Shown in pieces: positions 9,708 through 21,566 of a stretch of 64,000 nt of DNA. Source of the stretch: Corallochytrium limacisporum (lineage: Eukaryota > Opisthokonta); contig PDIP01000072.1 of assembly GCA_002811645.1 (NCBI GenBank), positions 22,945 through 86,944 of the forward strand, written 5' to 3'. The notes beneath the pieces are model-generated. The model had not been told where the DNA came from and made no database searches. It worked only from the letters and a program-made list of their open reading frames with translations. Both the position numbers and the translations under genes were made by a program. Numbering within the stretch: the first letter of the stretch is position 1; every line of letters starts with the position of its first letter.

Positions 9708-10604
9708 GGGAAATCATGTTTAGGAGATTGTCTCTCTCAATTCATGCCACCATTTTTGTCTTATTCGCTGTATTTACACCATAGAATACATAATCGTATC
9801 TTGTGTATCTAAAACTGGGTCTTTCTATGTATCCGTCCAAACCGACCACCACCTTTCGAAGGCTACTTGCGAAGATTGGCACCCAATGCGTGTTTGCGCC
9901 TCCCCTTGCACTGTCGGGGTGGCTTTTGGCTGCTGCCCAGTTCCCCTCCAAACATAACAGTCAACGTCACCCGATGAAACAATGGGCGCGCCCGAGTTTC
10001 TGGCCTCTTACTTACCAACCCCCCCCCCTCCCCTTTACTTCTTTCATTTTGGTCTGATGGCACCCCCCTCCCCGGGGGGTGGGCGGTCTCTGCGCGTCGC
10101 GTCCCCCCCCTCGAAATCGGACCAGAGGCGCGCAAAAGCCACTGCTACGGAGGGTCAGAAGGGAGGGAGGGAGGGGAGAGGAAGGAAACTTTGTTGCCAG
10201 GCCACTCCGGCTAAGGTTTTCTGTGGTGGCGAACACACAAAGTATGGTCCCGTCCCGTTCGGTCAAATTTAGGAGAATATATTCTATGGTGAAACCTCTG
10301 GGAATTCAGGTACCCCTGTCGTAGTCAGATATAATACGGGCCGTCCGTACGAATAGGTTTTGCTTCGCTTCTGTTCCCGGTCTCTCCCGTGGCGTCACTG
10401 CTTGAGAGACTGGGCGGGACTGTGTAAGGTTGTTGGGCAATGGTCAGGAATGTCCTTTCTGGCTATGTAAAGGCTGACACACAAGGACTGTCCTTAACAT
10501 CCACATTCTGAACAGTGTATGTTCGTGCACCAAGATACCCAATTCTGGATCGAGTTTCAGCAGCCGACGCTTAGTGTGTTGACCTAGAGACTGAAGACTC
10601 GACA
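9708..10604. other. Intergenic region upstream of UGGT, no gene
   Basis: Spacer between two genes on the same strand. A GC-rich core (about 9880-10200) has C-runs, including a C-run/G-run junction (10063-10079). It is followed by an AT-rich step around 10270-10290 (GAATATATTC), a possible core promoter about 320 bp before the UGGT start. No coding signal. Confidence 0.5.
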
Positions 10605-13600
10605 ATGCAGTGGACTCTGCGAACGGGTGTCTTCGGCCTGTTTCAGGCCGTCTGGCTTTCGCTTCTGCTTGTGCCAACAGTAGAAGGTAAGGGATCCGTG
10701 CGTGCATCTCTGCGAGCAGAATGGCATGCTAACAACCTTTTCTCGGAGATGTTGGAATGCATCGGTCTTGTGGATGACGTGGATGAGACCTTGTACTTCC
10801 GCTCGCTGGATATCATGGCTGTCGCAGGCGATAGTATTGGTACATGGACCGATGAGAGGTTTTGGGCTGAGACAACCTTTGTGGCCCTGCGGTCAATGAG
10901 GGGTGACGCAGCCTACAACTTGGTACAGGAGTGCATGGTGTCTGGGCATATGTCAGCTAAAGTGGCCGCTCAGCACAGCCTGGCACCTGCCAACTGCGGC
11001 GGAGTCACACCGTGTCTGTGTATAAACAACAGGGCAGGTGCTGTGTCAGAGGTAGACGTTGACACGGGCAGTATATTGGAGACGGCCAGTGGACTGATCA
11101 CTGGAAAGTCATGGGATCCGGAGGCCGATAATGCGAAATGTGACGCCACTCTTCTCGACACCGACCACGTAAGGTACGTGGGTGCAGAGTCGGTTTCGAA
11201 TAACGACGCTTTACCATTGATTTTGTACCTAGTCCTTGGAGAGAAGAATCATATGGGTGCTTACCAGGTGTTGTTAGAGAAGCTGGCATCGGCGCAGGGA
11301 ACAAAGTTTGCGGTTGCGATTCGTTCTTCTCCCCTCGCCCACGGAAAGGGTCGTCGCAATGCATTCAGCCAACCTTTGGGCCATGCCTTCACCCTGAACG
11401 TTAAATCATCCGAGTACAACACCCGGGACAGCCTGGCATCAGTGAACAGCACTGTCAACTCTACCCTTGCCAACGACTTACGGGGAATGACGTACATGGC
11501 CAATGAAACGAACCCGGACGCAGTCTATGATCGATTGCTGGAACATCTGCGAGACTCTAATGGCACAGAAGGGCCGGTGTCTCCAGACGGTCTGTATCAG
11601 GAATGCGGTCCCGGACGCATGGCGCTCGCAACTCTACGTGATATCAAGTGCAGTCCCCTAAAGGAGGCACTCTTGGCCCGTGACGTGGCACACAAGCCTG
11701 CCCCGCATCGCTGGCAAGCACCGGACGGGCCAGAAGATGTCACTTCAATGGAGCACCCCATTTCAATCCGTTTGGCAGCGTACTCATTGATGACCGCTCA
11801 GAAGTTTGCTACAGACGTCGTTAAAGACCTTGTCATTGACGATGGCCCTGTTACCAGTCGACGACTACGTAAGGGAGGCATGCACCCTGAGATGGATCGT
11901 CTCGCCTTACTCCATGATTTGACACACAATTTGCCCCTGGTTGCTGGATTACTGGAGGAGCTGGCTCCGAAGGCCTTCGAGGGATTTGTGGAGAATGGAT
12001 CTTTGGGTGACCTTGCACGCAAGGATCTGCGTATTGCGCAAGCGCACGGTCGTATTAACTTTTCAGGACCGGAGAAGTCGATCCTACCCGACCTCCGTGT
12101 TAATGGAATTTCAATCAGCCCCACAGACTTAACCGTACACCATATCCTACCCATGCTTGCTCAGGATACCCGCATGTTAAGTCGACTTGGCTCCCTTGGC
12201 TATAGTGCTGACGAAGCCACGCAGCTGCTGGTTGCTCAAATCACTCACACTGCGGACTTTGCGCCGCTCATGGACATGCGCAATGCCGCTGTGTATTTCT
12301 TGAATGACATTGAGAAGGATCCAGAATATGCTTCCATCATGAACACCAAGGTGGTGGATTTGCTGAAAGCCGACGTTGAGAATGCACCAGTGAAGAAAAT
12401 CAGGAAAAACCTCTTCACCCTCATATTGGCTTTTGATCCCACGCATGAAAATTCCGAAGACATTGTACGTTTCCTCATTGCCATGTTGAAGACTGGAGTT
12501 GAGGCCCCGATCCGTCTTGGTGTTATGTTGATCGAATCAAGCCAGAGTTGTGACGCAGAAGGGTATAATTCCGCGGGCGCAGTGCTTCACCTATCTTTCT
12601 TAACTGCTTTGAAGAAGGACGGTGCACTAGAAGCCCTTAATTGGCTGTTGTTTGCGCAAGAGGAGCACGAAAATGGTCGTCCATATACCGTGGACTCTGT
12701 TCGTAATACCTTGAAGTCATCAATCGACGAACATGTTTCGAAAGTGATTGCTGCCGCAAACAACAAATCTGAGGCGGGAAGAACCGAGAACTTCAAGGAC
12801 GTCTTCGAACTTGTTGAGATGCGCCGTCAGATGTGTAGTCAGGTCCATTCCATCGGCATTGGCAACAGTCCCGGAAGCACTTTTGTCTTTGGTAACGGTC
12901 GCCTGGCTCGGGCAGACACACCGAGGGAAGTGGAGAACTTGTCAATGAAACTGTACAATATCGCCATGCAGAAGCTGACAAAGGATGTCCAGGTCGGTGC
13001 TGTTGACGACAAAACCGATCTCAATAACTACTGGCAATTTGTATCGTATGCCAGCAGCTATGGAGGCAGTGCAACTGGGAGAACGAACATTCCGTATGCA
13101 AGGTACAATGCTAAGGTTATGGTTGGTGCTACCAGTGGTGAGCGTGGCTACCTCTATCCCACCGTGCCATTGGATGAGATGTCACGTCTGCACAAAGTCC
13201 ATCAGGGCGATGAACGGCAAGACGGCAAGGAAACCGTGGCCATCTCCGCCGGCGTTCCTGCCAGCCATTGGGTATTCCCAAAGGGCTATGGCATTGATGA
13301 GAAAGGCTACTTCCCTGATGTTATCAAGACCATTGCGGTCGTGGTTGATCTCGAGAGCTCCACTGGACGCATGACCGCGCTGAGCAGCTTACAGTATCTC
13401 CAGCGAGCCGCAGCCGATGATGCGAGCAGTATGACAGGAGAAGTACGGGAGAAACACAGGCCGGCCGAGACCGCCATTCCTGCGGCAGATCTGTACACTC
13501 GGCTGCTTATCGTTCCCGCGAAACATCGTGGACAGGATCCTAAGATCCCAGGTCCATTCACAGAAGCATACATCCGGTTACTTGTGTCGCTGGAAGTCGA

Positions 13601-16214
13601 CAATGAACTCAGCAATGACGTACACAAGCGCCGTGAACACCTCTTGCACTTCTTCGAAGCCGCTGCCGTGAGCCGGACTGCCGAGGATCTGACTGGCCAT
13701 GTCAAAGAGCGCAGCATGAAAGGAACCAGCCAGCCTCTCTCGGTTTCAAGCGTGGAGTCTGCTTCGCACATTGAGCGCGCAATGCAGGTCAGCATCGATG
13801 AGAACGCCAAGAGCACACTGTGGCAGAATTTCCGCGATATCAGCAGCTCATTCCTCGGCCGTGCAGAGGCGGCTTCAGGTGAGTTTGTAGTGGCTGTGAA
13901 CGGCCGCATCTACGGTCCCTTTGGAGAAACCGAATTGCTTAAGATGGAAGACATTCATCTCATGACCACCGTTGAAGCAAACCACCGCCTCAAAAATGTC
14001 CTTTCCGTGGTCCAGGGTTCCGCAGTGCACATTGGCGAGCGTGATCACGGGAAGGTCGCGAATTCCCGGGAGCTCAAGATTTGGAATACTACACTGCAGG
14101 CCTTGATCGTCCTCAGTGAAGTGCCCGCTAGCCATGGCGATCCTATGCCACTGCGTAGCCACGGCTTCAGTAAAGCTGCCACAGTGAATATAGCCGAGCG
14201 TGAACAGCACTTGCCGCGGCATGAGATCAGTCTCGTCTTCGACCCCTTGAGCGAAGAAGCACCTGCAGCCCTTGATTTAGCCTTGTGGATCACGACCACT
14301 GTGAATGCTCGTATGCAGGTTTACATTGTCGTGCCACCATCGCTACAAGAAGACTCGGTCACCAATGGCATTGCCCAGCGTGGCTCAGAGTATCCCTTGC
14401 CTCTCCCACCTATGCGCTTCTACCGATCATCTATTGGTGGCCTCAATGACTCAGTTGTAGCCTTCTCTGGTGACACCATGGACAGTCATACTCTGGGCCG
14501 CAGTGCCGTGTCCGGGGTTATTCTTCGCCTGGCACTTACGGAGCCAAGGTTTGGCAAAGTACGTGCGGCACGCCTACAGCAGCAGGTGAACTTCTGTTCC
14601 GTGCCCGATGACACAGTTTACACTCTCGATGTCCGTGCACCCACAGCCTGGGTGACGGTGCTCAAAGAAGGCGTTGCAGATTTTGATAACATTTATTTTG
14701 CCCCGTTTGGACGCAAAGGATCACAGCTCCAACATCATGACGACCATGTCGCGGCCGTGTACGGCCTGACCGGTCTCGCCATTGAAGGTGAGATGATAGA
14801 AGGTGGCTTGCAGCGCCCAGCTCGTGGACTACAGTTGGAACTTGGTACGTTTTCTGAGGAATCCGGGGATGTCGTTGTCGATGACACAGTTACCATACAC
14901 AACACGGCATATTACCAACTCACTGCTCCACCAGGTTACTTTTCCCTGCGCCTGAAGAAAGGTACGCAGAGCGAGAACATTTACCGTCTGACCAATGTCC
15001 TGAGTCATGCGCACCTCGGAGAGGCCGTGCAGAAGACATCGACGCTTCCTATCTCCGTGGTATCACTGGTCAGCCCTTACTACGCGGTCGGTGTGATGAA
15101 GAAAGAAGGGAAGGAGCATGAAGCTCTGCTCGCCGTCCCGGATCCCTTCAGTCCAAACCCTCCGCCGTCCGCGGAGCAAACGCTATCCACCGACAAAGTC
15201 AACGTTTTCAGCGTTGGGTCTGGTCATCTGTATGAGCGCATGCTGGGAATTGTGATGACCAGTGCAAAGGACAGTATGAAGGATGCCGAGTCCACGGAAC
15301 TGCATTTCTGGATCTTAGATAGGTACATCAGCCCGCGCTTCCGGAGCTTGCTGCCGCATCTGGAGTCCGAACTCGGTGTAACCATTCACCTTGTAAACTA
15401 CCAGTGGCCTAATTGGCTGGGGCCGACCCCATACCCCAGGCGGCGAATCATTGAGGCGTACAAAATCTTATTCCTCGACGTCCTCTTTCCGCAGGATACG
15501 GACCGCGTAGTCTTTATGGACGCAGATCATGTCGTGCGCGAGGACCTTACCGAGCTCATGGCCTACGATCTCACGCAGAACGTCGAGGGGCCCAGTGACA
15601 CCAGCGTTGCACCGTACGCGTTCACACCCTACTGCTCTGACCGCCCCGAGATGGCCGAGCATCGCTTCTGGGATACTGGGTTCTGGCACGACCATCTTCA
15701 CAAGAATGGCCAAACTTACCATTCTTCCTCGCTGTTTGTAGTCGACCTCGGCGTTTTCCGGCGTACCCTGGCGGGCGACGCGCTGCGCAAGGCTTACCTT
15801 GAACTTTCCAACGGTCCACACACGCTGCGAAATCTGGACCAGGACCTCCCGAACTACACACAGCATCGAGTAGCGATCTCTTCTCTGCCGCAGCAATGGC
15901 TGTGGTGCGAAACATGGTGCTCGGACGGCACAAAGGACAGAGCGAAGACAATCAATATCTGCAACAATCCACAGACCCGGGAGGCCAAGCTGAACGCTGC
16001 TCGGCGTATCATTGGCCAAGCCTGGGACGACATTGATCACCGAATCTACGAGAAGGTTTGGCTCAAGCACTGGCAAACGAGTATGGAAGACATGGGCGCA
16101 GTCTTCCGAGATGGCACTTTGCGCGCGGAAGGCGTCAAGGACCGGGAGAGTCCAATCTACACCGGTGCGCTGACCGGGAACGATACTGACGACGACTCCC
16201 GTGACGAGCTGTAA
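10605..16214 (+). CDS. UGGT1: UDP-glucose:glycoprotein glucosyltransferase (ER folding sensor)
   Basis: A 1,869-residue, intronless UGGT, somewhat longer than animal UGGT (about 1,550). An N-terminal signal peptide (about residues 1-28, ending PTVEG) targets the ER. The long sensor region corresponds to the tandem thioredoxin-like domains and is poorly conserved. The catalytic GT24 domain starts near residue 1532 (VNVFSVGSGHLYERMLG) and carries the DxD motif MDADH near 1639. NLDQDLPN and QWLWCETWCSD follow. The C terminus ends in the ER-retrieval signal RDEL after an acidic linker. The enzyme reglucosylates misfolded N-glycoproteins so that calnexin/calreticulin can rebind them. The gene is convergent with the aldehyde dehydrogenase, 235 bp apart. 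Confidence 0.95.
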   Translation: MQWTLRTGVFGLFQAVWLSLLLVPTVEGKGSVRASLRAEWHANNLFSEMLECIGLVDDVDETLYFRSLDIMAVAGDSIGTWTDERFWAETTFVALRSMRGDAAYNLVQECMVSGHMSAKVAAQHSLAPANCGGVTPCLCINNRAGAVSEVDVDTGSILETASGLITGKSWDPEADNAKCDATLLDTDHVRYVGAESVSNNDALPLILYLVLGEKNHMGAYQVLLEKLASAQGTKFAVAIRSSPLAHGKGRRNAFSQPLGHAFTLNVKSSEYNTRDSLASVNSTVNSTLANDLRGMTYMANETNPDAVYDRLLEHLRDSNGTEGPVSPDGLYQECGPGRMALATLRDIKCSPLKEALLARDVAHKPAPHRWQAPDGPEDVTSMEHPISIRLAAYSLMTAQKFATDVVKDLVIDDGPVTSRRLRKGGMHPEMDRLALLHDLTHNLPLVAGLLEELAPKAFEGFVENGSLGDLARKDLRIAQAHGRINFSGPEKSILPDLRVNGISISPTDLTVHHILPMLAQDTRMLSRLGSLGYSADEATQLLVAQITHTADFAPLMDMRNAAVYFLNDIEKDPEYASIMNTKVVDLLKADVENAPVKKIRKNLFTLILAFDPTHENSEDIVRFLIAMLKTGVEAPIRLGVMLIESSQSCDAEGYNSAGAVLHLSFLTALKKDGALEALNWLLFAQEEHENGRPYTVDSVRNTLKSSIDEHVSKVIAAANNKSEAGRTENFKDVFELVEMRRQMCSQVHSIGIGNSPGSTFVFGNGRLARADTPREVENLSMKLYNIAMQKLTKDVQVGAVDDKTDLNNYWQFVSYASSYGGSATGRTNIPYARYNAKVMVGATSGERGYLYPTVPLDEMSRLHKVHQGDERQDGKETVAISAGVPASHWVFPKGYGIDEKGYFPDVIKTIAVVVDLESSTGRMTALSSLQYLQRAAADDASSMTGEVREKHRPAETAIPAADLYTRLLIVPAKHRGQDPKIPGPFTEAYIRLLVSLEVDNELSNDVHKRREHLLHFFEAAAVSRTAEDLTGHVKERSMKGTSQPLSVSSVESASHIERAMQVSIDENAKSTLWQNFRDISSSFLGRAEAASGEFVVAVNGRIYGPFGETELLKMEDIHLMTTVEANHRLKNVLSVVQGSAVHIGERDHGKVANSRELKIWNTTLQALIVLSEVPASHGDPMPLRSHGFSKAATVNIAEREQHLPRHEISLVFDPLSEEAPAALDLALWITTTVNARMQVYIVVPPSLQEDSVTNGIAQRGSEYPLPLPPMRFYRSSIGGLNDSVVAFSGDTMDSHTLGRSAVSGVILRLALTEPRFGKVRAARLQQQVNFCSVPDDTVYTLDVRAPTAWVTVLKEGVADFDNIYFAPFGRKGSQLQHHDDHVAAVYGLTGLAIEGEMIEGGLQRPARGLQLELGTFSEESGDVVVDDTVTIHNTAYYQLTAPPGYFSLRLKKGTQSENIYRLTNVLSHAHLGEAVQKTSTLPISVVSLVSPYYAVGVMKKEGKEHEALLAVPDPFSPNPPPSAEQTLSTDKVNVFSVGSGHLYERMLGIVMTSAKDSMKDAESTELHFWILDRYISPRFRSLLPHLESELGVTIHLVNYQWPNWLGPTPYPRRRIIEAYKILFLDVLFPQDTDRVVFMDADHVVREDLTELMAYDLTQNVEGPSDTSVAPYAFTPYCSDRPEMAEHRFWDTGFWHDHLHKNGQTYHSSSLFVVDLGVFRRTLAGDALRKAYLELSNGPHTLRNLDQDLPNYTQHRVAISSLPQQWLWCETWCSDGTKDRAKTINICNNPQTREAKLNAARRIIGQAWDDIDHRIYEKVWLKHWQTSMEDMGAVFRDGTLRAEGVKDRESPIYTGALTGNDTDDDSRDEL

Positions 16215-16449
16215 GGTTACGCTGGAAGGGACATGGTCATGTTCCTGGGCGGAGCCCTTATCCCCACTACTCATCTACCCATCGCCTCTGTGATTCTCCT
16301 CACGATGACAATTAGCCTACAACTTCCGAAATGCATTAGATTTCTTTAGTAAGTCATTAAAGCCTAAATTCAGATGACAATGAAATAAGATGGTGGGCGT
16401 ATATTCTTTGGGCCATTATGCAATGCGGATATGTAAACTGATATTCGCT

Positions 16450-18012
16450 TTACAAGTGGACATGGGCCGCCTTGCGGACCCAGTCCAAAGTGGAGTTGAT
16501 GAGTGGAGGATAGCGTGTGTTGGTGAGCCACTCACCGCCCTCGGAGCGGGCAGCGACCGCCTTCTGGTGGCTAAATACATTGAACGAGTGATCACCGTGG
16601 TAGCCTCCGCCAACACCGGAGGGACCGACACCGCCGAACGGAAGTTCCTTGATCGCAGCGTGGATCAGAGTATCGTTGACAACGGCACCGCCGGACGAAG
16701 TGTAGTCCAGGACCTGCTGAATGTTAACCTTGTTCCCGCTGAAGATGTACAGAGCGAGTGGCTTGTCGCGGTCGTTAATGAAGGTGATGGCCTCGTCGAT
16801 GGACTCGCAGTCGATCATGGGGAGAATGGGTCCAAAGATCTCGTCCTGCATGACCTCGGACGCCGGGTCGACGTGCGCCATGACAGTCGGGGCAACGTAG
16901 CGGTCAGTGGCGCGATATTCACCACCGAGGACAACATCCTGCTTCTGCCCTTCAATCATGCGCACCTGGCGCTCAAAGTGGCGGTTAGTGGCAATGCGGC
17001 CGTAGTCCCCAGAGGAACCGGGGTCCTCGGTGTAGAACACGGTAATGGCATTCTTGAGTTCGGCAGCGAGCTCCTCCTGCATGTCACGGGGGCACAGCAC
17101 GTAATCACAAGCGATGCAAGTTTGTCCGGCGTTGAACCATCGACCCATAGTAATGCGACGGGCAGCATTCTTCAGGTTCGCACCGCGGTCAATGATGGTG
17201 GGGGACTTACCACCCAATTCTAGCAGGGTTGGGGTCAAGTTCTCAGCAGCGGCGCGTTGGACGATGCGACCGACCGTACCGTTGCCGGTGTACGCAATAA
17301 AGTCCCACTTTTCCTTGAGAAGTGCGCTTGTACCCTCCGCATCGGCCTGAACGATGGAGTAGGCATCGGAATCGAGGTAACGGTGCATTGTATCCTCGAA
17401 AGTCTGAGCGACAGCCTCAGAGACTTCGGAAGGCTTAATGATGGCAGTGTTACCGGCAGCAATGGCACCAATCAAAGGAATGGCAGTAAGCTGCACGGGG
17501 TAGTTCCAGGCACCAATGACAAGGACATTGCCGTACGGGTCGGGTTTGATCTGGGTGGAGTACGCAGCGAAAACGATGCCAGGGTTGACTTTGGTGCCCT
17601 TGACGAGGCGGTGAACATTCTTGTAGAGGTAGGCAGCCTCGCTCATCACCATGCCGGTCTCCAACATGACACCCTCAGACTTGCTCTTGCCCAGGTCATG
17701 CTTCAGGGCTTCCAGCCAAAGATCTTCGTTGTCGCTGATCCACGCATAGGCAGCCTTAAGCTGCTCCTTGCGGTACTCCACAGGGATTGTCTTTCCCGTC
17801 TTGAAGGTGCCCCGAGTCTTGGCAACGATCTCTGGGATCTGGTTGATAGGAGTCAACCTCAGGCCTTCTTCGTTCGTGGGCGCGGTCTGCGCGGCAGTGG
17901 AGCGGTTACGACGGAGAGCCATGATCGCACTGCCGGCCATGCCAGTGCGGAGCGTCTGGCTGGCGGTTGATCCGACACGGGCCACGGAATGTTTTGCAAA
18001 AGTGGACAACAT
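16450..18012 (-). CDS. Class-3-type (fatty) aldehyde dehydrogenase
   Basis: A 520-residue NAD(P)-dependent aldehyde dehydrogenase of the ALDH3 branch. The general base is Glu265 in LLELGGKSPT and the nucleophile is Cys299 in FNAGQTCIACDYVL. The PFGGVGPSG motif and the ALDH3-type FSHQKAV segment follow. It oxidises aldehydes, probably long-chain ones, to acids. The first 45 residues are rich in Arg, Ser, Ala and Thr with no acids, which suggests a mitochondrial presequence; most ALDH3 members are instead anchored at their C terminus. The ATG at 18012 is unambiguous. A TATAAATA lies 129 bp upstream. Strong codon bias leaves long antisense open frames across this gene; these are shadows. Confidence 0.92.
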   Translation of the reverse strand: MLSTFAKHSVARVGSTASQTLRTGMAGSAIMALRRNRSTAAQTAPTNEEGLRLTPINQIPEIVAKTRGTFKTGKTIPVEYRKEQLKAAYAWISDNEDLWLEALKHDLGKSKSEGVMLETGMVMSEAAYLYKNVHRLVKGTKVNPGIVFAAYSTQIKPDPYGNVLVIGAWNYPVQLTAIPLIGAIAAGNTAIIKPSEVSEAVAQTFEDTMHRYLDSDAYSIVQADAEGTSALLKEKWDFIAYTGNGTVGRIVQRAAAENLTPTLLELGGKSPTIIDRGANLKNAARRITMGRWFNAGQTCIACDYVLCPRDMQEELAAELKNAITVFYTEDPGSSGDYGRIATNRHFERQVRMIEGQKQDVVLGGEYRATDRYVAPTVMAHVDPASEVMQDEIFGPILPMIDCESIDEAITFINDRDKPLALYIFSGNKVNIQQVLDYTSSGGAVVNDTLIHAAIKELPFGGVGPSGVGGGYHGDHSFNVFSHQKAVAARSEGGEWLTNTRYPPLINSTLDWVRKAAHVHL

Positions 18013-18140
18013 GATTAAAGTCTGCTTGTGTGGTATGTGTGTGTGTGACTAACAGTTTGTTTTTGCGTTTGCTCAAAGTGAACTTTGTTGGGCATTAACT
18101 TCCCTTCTTCCAACAAACTCCACAACAACAGATATCAGTC

Positions 18141-18148
18141 TATTTATA
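18141..18148 (-). promoter_or_regulatory. TATA-box-like element of the aldehyde dehydrogenase gene
   Basis: TATAAATA on the minus strand, 129 bp upstream of the ATG at 18012. The same octamer occurs upstream of the myotubularin gene. Confidence 0.4.
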
Positions 18149-18531
18149 TCCTGCCAGTCTCGAGACCATCCCGTACAATACCTTCTTCTGTACCTGTCGT
18201 ATTCTGAACACTTGATCATGGTAGTGCACACGCTATTCAACGAGTTGACGTCTACAATGGAACAAAGGCTCCCGAATCTCCCATACCGAAACGCAAACAA
18301 ATCTGAACCAAAACACGCCTCTCCCGTAGGATCTGGACACCAAGCTCACCAGGGTTCTAAGGGCCCAACCAAAAAGAAGGAAAGAAGAGAAAAAAAAAAG
18401 GAGGGGGAGTAGGGGGAGGGGGGTTGCCGAATGACCACACAAAACACCTAACAGATCTTCATGAGTTAACCCCCCGACGCAAGAAAATGTTAAAAATAAA
18501 AAACTTGGGAAGGGCACTGGTGACGGGCAGG

Positions 18532-18583
18532 GCGTGTGCGTGTGCGTGTGCGTGTGCGTGTGCGTGCGTGTGTGTGTGTGTGT
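18532..18583. repeat. GTGTGC hexanucleotide microsatellite grading into GT repeat
   Basis: Five to six tandem GTGTGC-type units followed by a pure GT tract. Confidence 0.85.
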
Positions 18584-21372
18584 AACCACCACAAAAAATA
18601 CGGGGACCTACCCTAACATCCCCGCCCCCCTCCCGCCGGTACGCAATGGCACACCGAGCTCTTATCCGTTCTTTCCCGTTCCCAATGCCGCGGCAAAAAA
18701 AAAAAAGAGGAAAACCGTACGGTCCCAAGCGGAGCGGACAGAAGGGGGAACCCAAGCGTTTAAAAATAAAAAGAAAAAGAAAAAAAGAAAGAAGGAGAAA
18801 ACGAACCCCCCCCTCAGAAAAAAATGGAAAAGAGAAAGGAGGGAGTGTAAGGGAGAGAAAACAAAAGGGAAAAAAGAATAGAAAGAAAAAAGGGAAAAAA
18901 AGCCACAGAGGGGAAACGTTTCACTTTGTGTCCAGGAAAGGGAACAAAAAGAATGAGTTTCTTTAAAAAAAATGGGACATCCAAAGACCCACAAGAGCCA
19001 GACAGGACATCCCCCTGAAACCAACCAAGCCCAAAAGGCAAGGGGGGAGCCAGAGGTGGGTCCAAGAGGGAAACCTTGCAAGAAAAAGTTAGAGCCACAG
19101 ACACACAGTGGATACCCGACCGACCCATAGAGAGAAGGCAGTGGTAGAGCCGACGGTGCCCCAGCAGTCCATAGTCAGACAGACACCTTGCCCCCTCCCC
19201 CCCCCTCTCTCTCTCTCCTTCTGTCCTTCTCCAGGAACCGGGGAAGAGGAAGGAAGAGAAGGAAAAGCAAAAAAAAAATCTTTTCGCGAACCAAAATCCG
19301 CACACTCGCTCTCTGTCTCTTTCTCTCTTTCTTTCTTTTATCTGTCTCCCACTCCCGTCCGTTCACTATGGCACCAAAGGTTCAACAGTGGAGCGGGACT
19401 AGGCAAGGAGGACGAGGAGGGTTCTCCTTGCGACGAAGAGAGATATGCAAAAACTGCCAGCACTCTCTCACTCACTGCGTTCGGGGGCCCTGCTTTTGCA
19501 AAAACTCACTCTCTCTCTCTCTACTCTCCCTCTCTGTCTCTCTCCCTCTACTCTCCCTCTCTACTCTCCCTCTCTCTACTCCACCTTTCTGTCTCAGTAA
19601 CTCTGGTCTCTGTTTATCGCGCCGCAGTTGTGCTAGTGTCCCCCCCCCTCCCCCCATCTCGCCCGATCAACCACAGCTCTCCCCTCTCTCCCCCCCCTCC
19701 CCCCCCTTCCAAACCTTTCGGCCATTCATTTTATACATTGGGTATATGCACAGTCAAACTGATAAGAATTTTTCTGGACAAGTTGCCCTGACACAATTCC
19801 GAATCATGAGCAAACGGGGCCACCGATGCCGCAAATGGCTCGGATTGGAGACACAGGTCCTACGGACAACTAAGAGTTTTTATCGGGCACCGTCTTAGTA
19901 ATTAATCCATGAGAGCATTACAGAGTGGATATATCGTCTTGGGTATCTTTCTATAACCCCGACTCATAGATGGGGGTTTACAAGTCGCAATCCGGTGAGA
20001 CACGAACATGTCGGATAGGTCTCTGTAATTCGTCAAATCCACGGGACCATATTAAATGTACTGGAGCCATAGTTTATATCAGGACTACTATGCCCTCCAT
20101 TCCTCCCAGTGACCAATGCAACTCCTGGCACCTGGCGGGGACAGCTTCCGCGGGTAATGCGTAGAGAGATCAGCACACGACCGTTCAGGAGCACAGCCAA
20201 GACCCGGTCCACATTGCCTGATTGTTTGTGACCCTGAACATCGTCTTCCATCTGCTGATATGAAATGCTTAGGTGTTTTCGTTTGTAATAGACCTTTAGC
20301 TGCCCATGTATCAGCATGGCGATCGTTTCCCAGCCATCGCGTGACCACGTCCACACAACAGTGCCTCAGAACGGCTCCTGATCATGACCGAAATCTACGG
20401 TGCCAACAAAGTGAAGTATAAGGGAAGGCCCCTAATCCTCACTGTCGCTCACACTCTCTGTGCCTCCAGTACTGCGCAATTCCTTTTACTGGTGTTGGCC
20501 AGATGTCACACTCAACCTCTCAACTTTGTCCTTGGTTTGCCATTGTCGCCCAAAGGGTTCTTCGCGGTTTGGTCTTAAGGTCCTTGGTGAGTTCACCGCT
20601 GATCGTCTGTCGCAAGGGAAGGGAAGGGCGGCCGCCGCGGGGAAGTACGAGTGAGGAAACAAAGCGCGAAAGTGACGGGGCAGGCGTTTGTACTTTTTTC
20701 TTTGTTACACTCCAAAGATTTTATACAAAGTATGTCCAGCCACCCTGCCATTTTATTTCAAGTGCGCAGTTGGTATGCGTAATAGTGCGTGTGCTTTGGT
20801 GGGGGGGTTTCAGAGTTTGCTTCCGGGGGAAGAAAGTGTACGTGTATCCAGGCACACGGAAGACCTCAGTGTCGGTGTTGCGGGGGACCGTTCCGTGTCG
20901 TCCTTTACATTACGCGGCGCGGGGGTGTTTGGCTTCAGGAGAGAAAGGGAGGCTCTCCGTGTGAGTGATGTGCATGTGGGTGTCGATCTCTTCCTCTTTC
21001 TGCTTCATCAGTTGTGCGCCACCAACTCTTGTGTCGCCCTCACTCCTTGTCCCGCTACCAAAGACAGTACCGGGGAAGCAGCGAGCCCAGCTTTTGGGGC
21101 ATGGCTCCTGTGGCGCAATAATACCGGGGCCTGCGAGTGCGGCAGTGACGACACAGAGAGCTTTAAGGCGGAGGGGAGCGCAGGGGAGCGGGTTGTTCTT
21201 GGCCAGTTGGCCGGCCCCCCCTCTCCTGATCCCGAGCCGCACAACCAATGCTTTCTCTGCTGATAATACGGAAAAAGGCGAGCCCGAAGTGACAGCCCAG
21301 TGGTTCGGGACCCGAAGGACCCTCGCGGGAAAAACGGGCACCCAACAGGGGCCTCCCCGGGCCGGGGGATTT

Positions 21373-21385
21373 AAAAATAGGCCCC
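21373..21385 (+). promoter_or_regulatory. Recurrent intergenic element AAAAATAGGCCCC
   Basis: One of five near-identical copies in this window. It is preceded by a GC-rich block and a G-run (GCCGGGGGATTT). No plus-strand gene follows within 3 kb, so its role here is unclear. Confidence 0.3.
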
Positions 21386-21566
21386 GAGCGACAGGGGAGT
21401 GCGTTGGCGAGTAGGGATGCGGAGTTTGCTAAACGAGGCGTGTAATGTGTTTGTTCTTGATTGTGATTTTTTAAAAAATGGTGGTTGGAAAAGATCAGTC
21501 ATGATTCATATGTGTCTCTTTGGAGATCCGGCGCGTTTTGATTCCCTTAGTCTTGCCTTTAGGGTC

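Noticed and set aside
16390-17970. Two long plus-strand frames across the aldehyde dehydrogenase gene
   Set aside because: Antisense shadows of a strongly codon-biased gene; the minus-strand product has all catalytic motifs.
20503-21414. Several overlapping plus-strand frames of 149-191 codons
   Set aside because: They overlap in different phases over the same GC-rich DNA, which is typical of stop-poor non-coding sequence.
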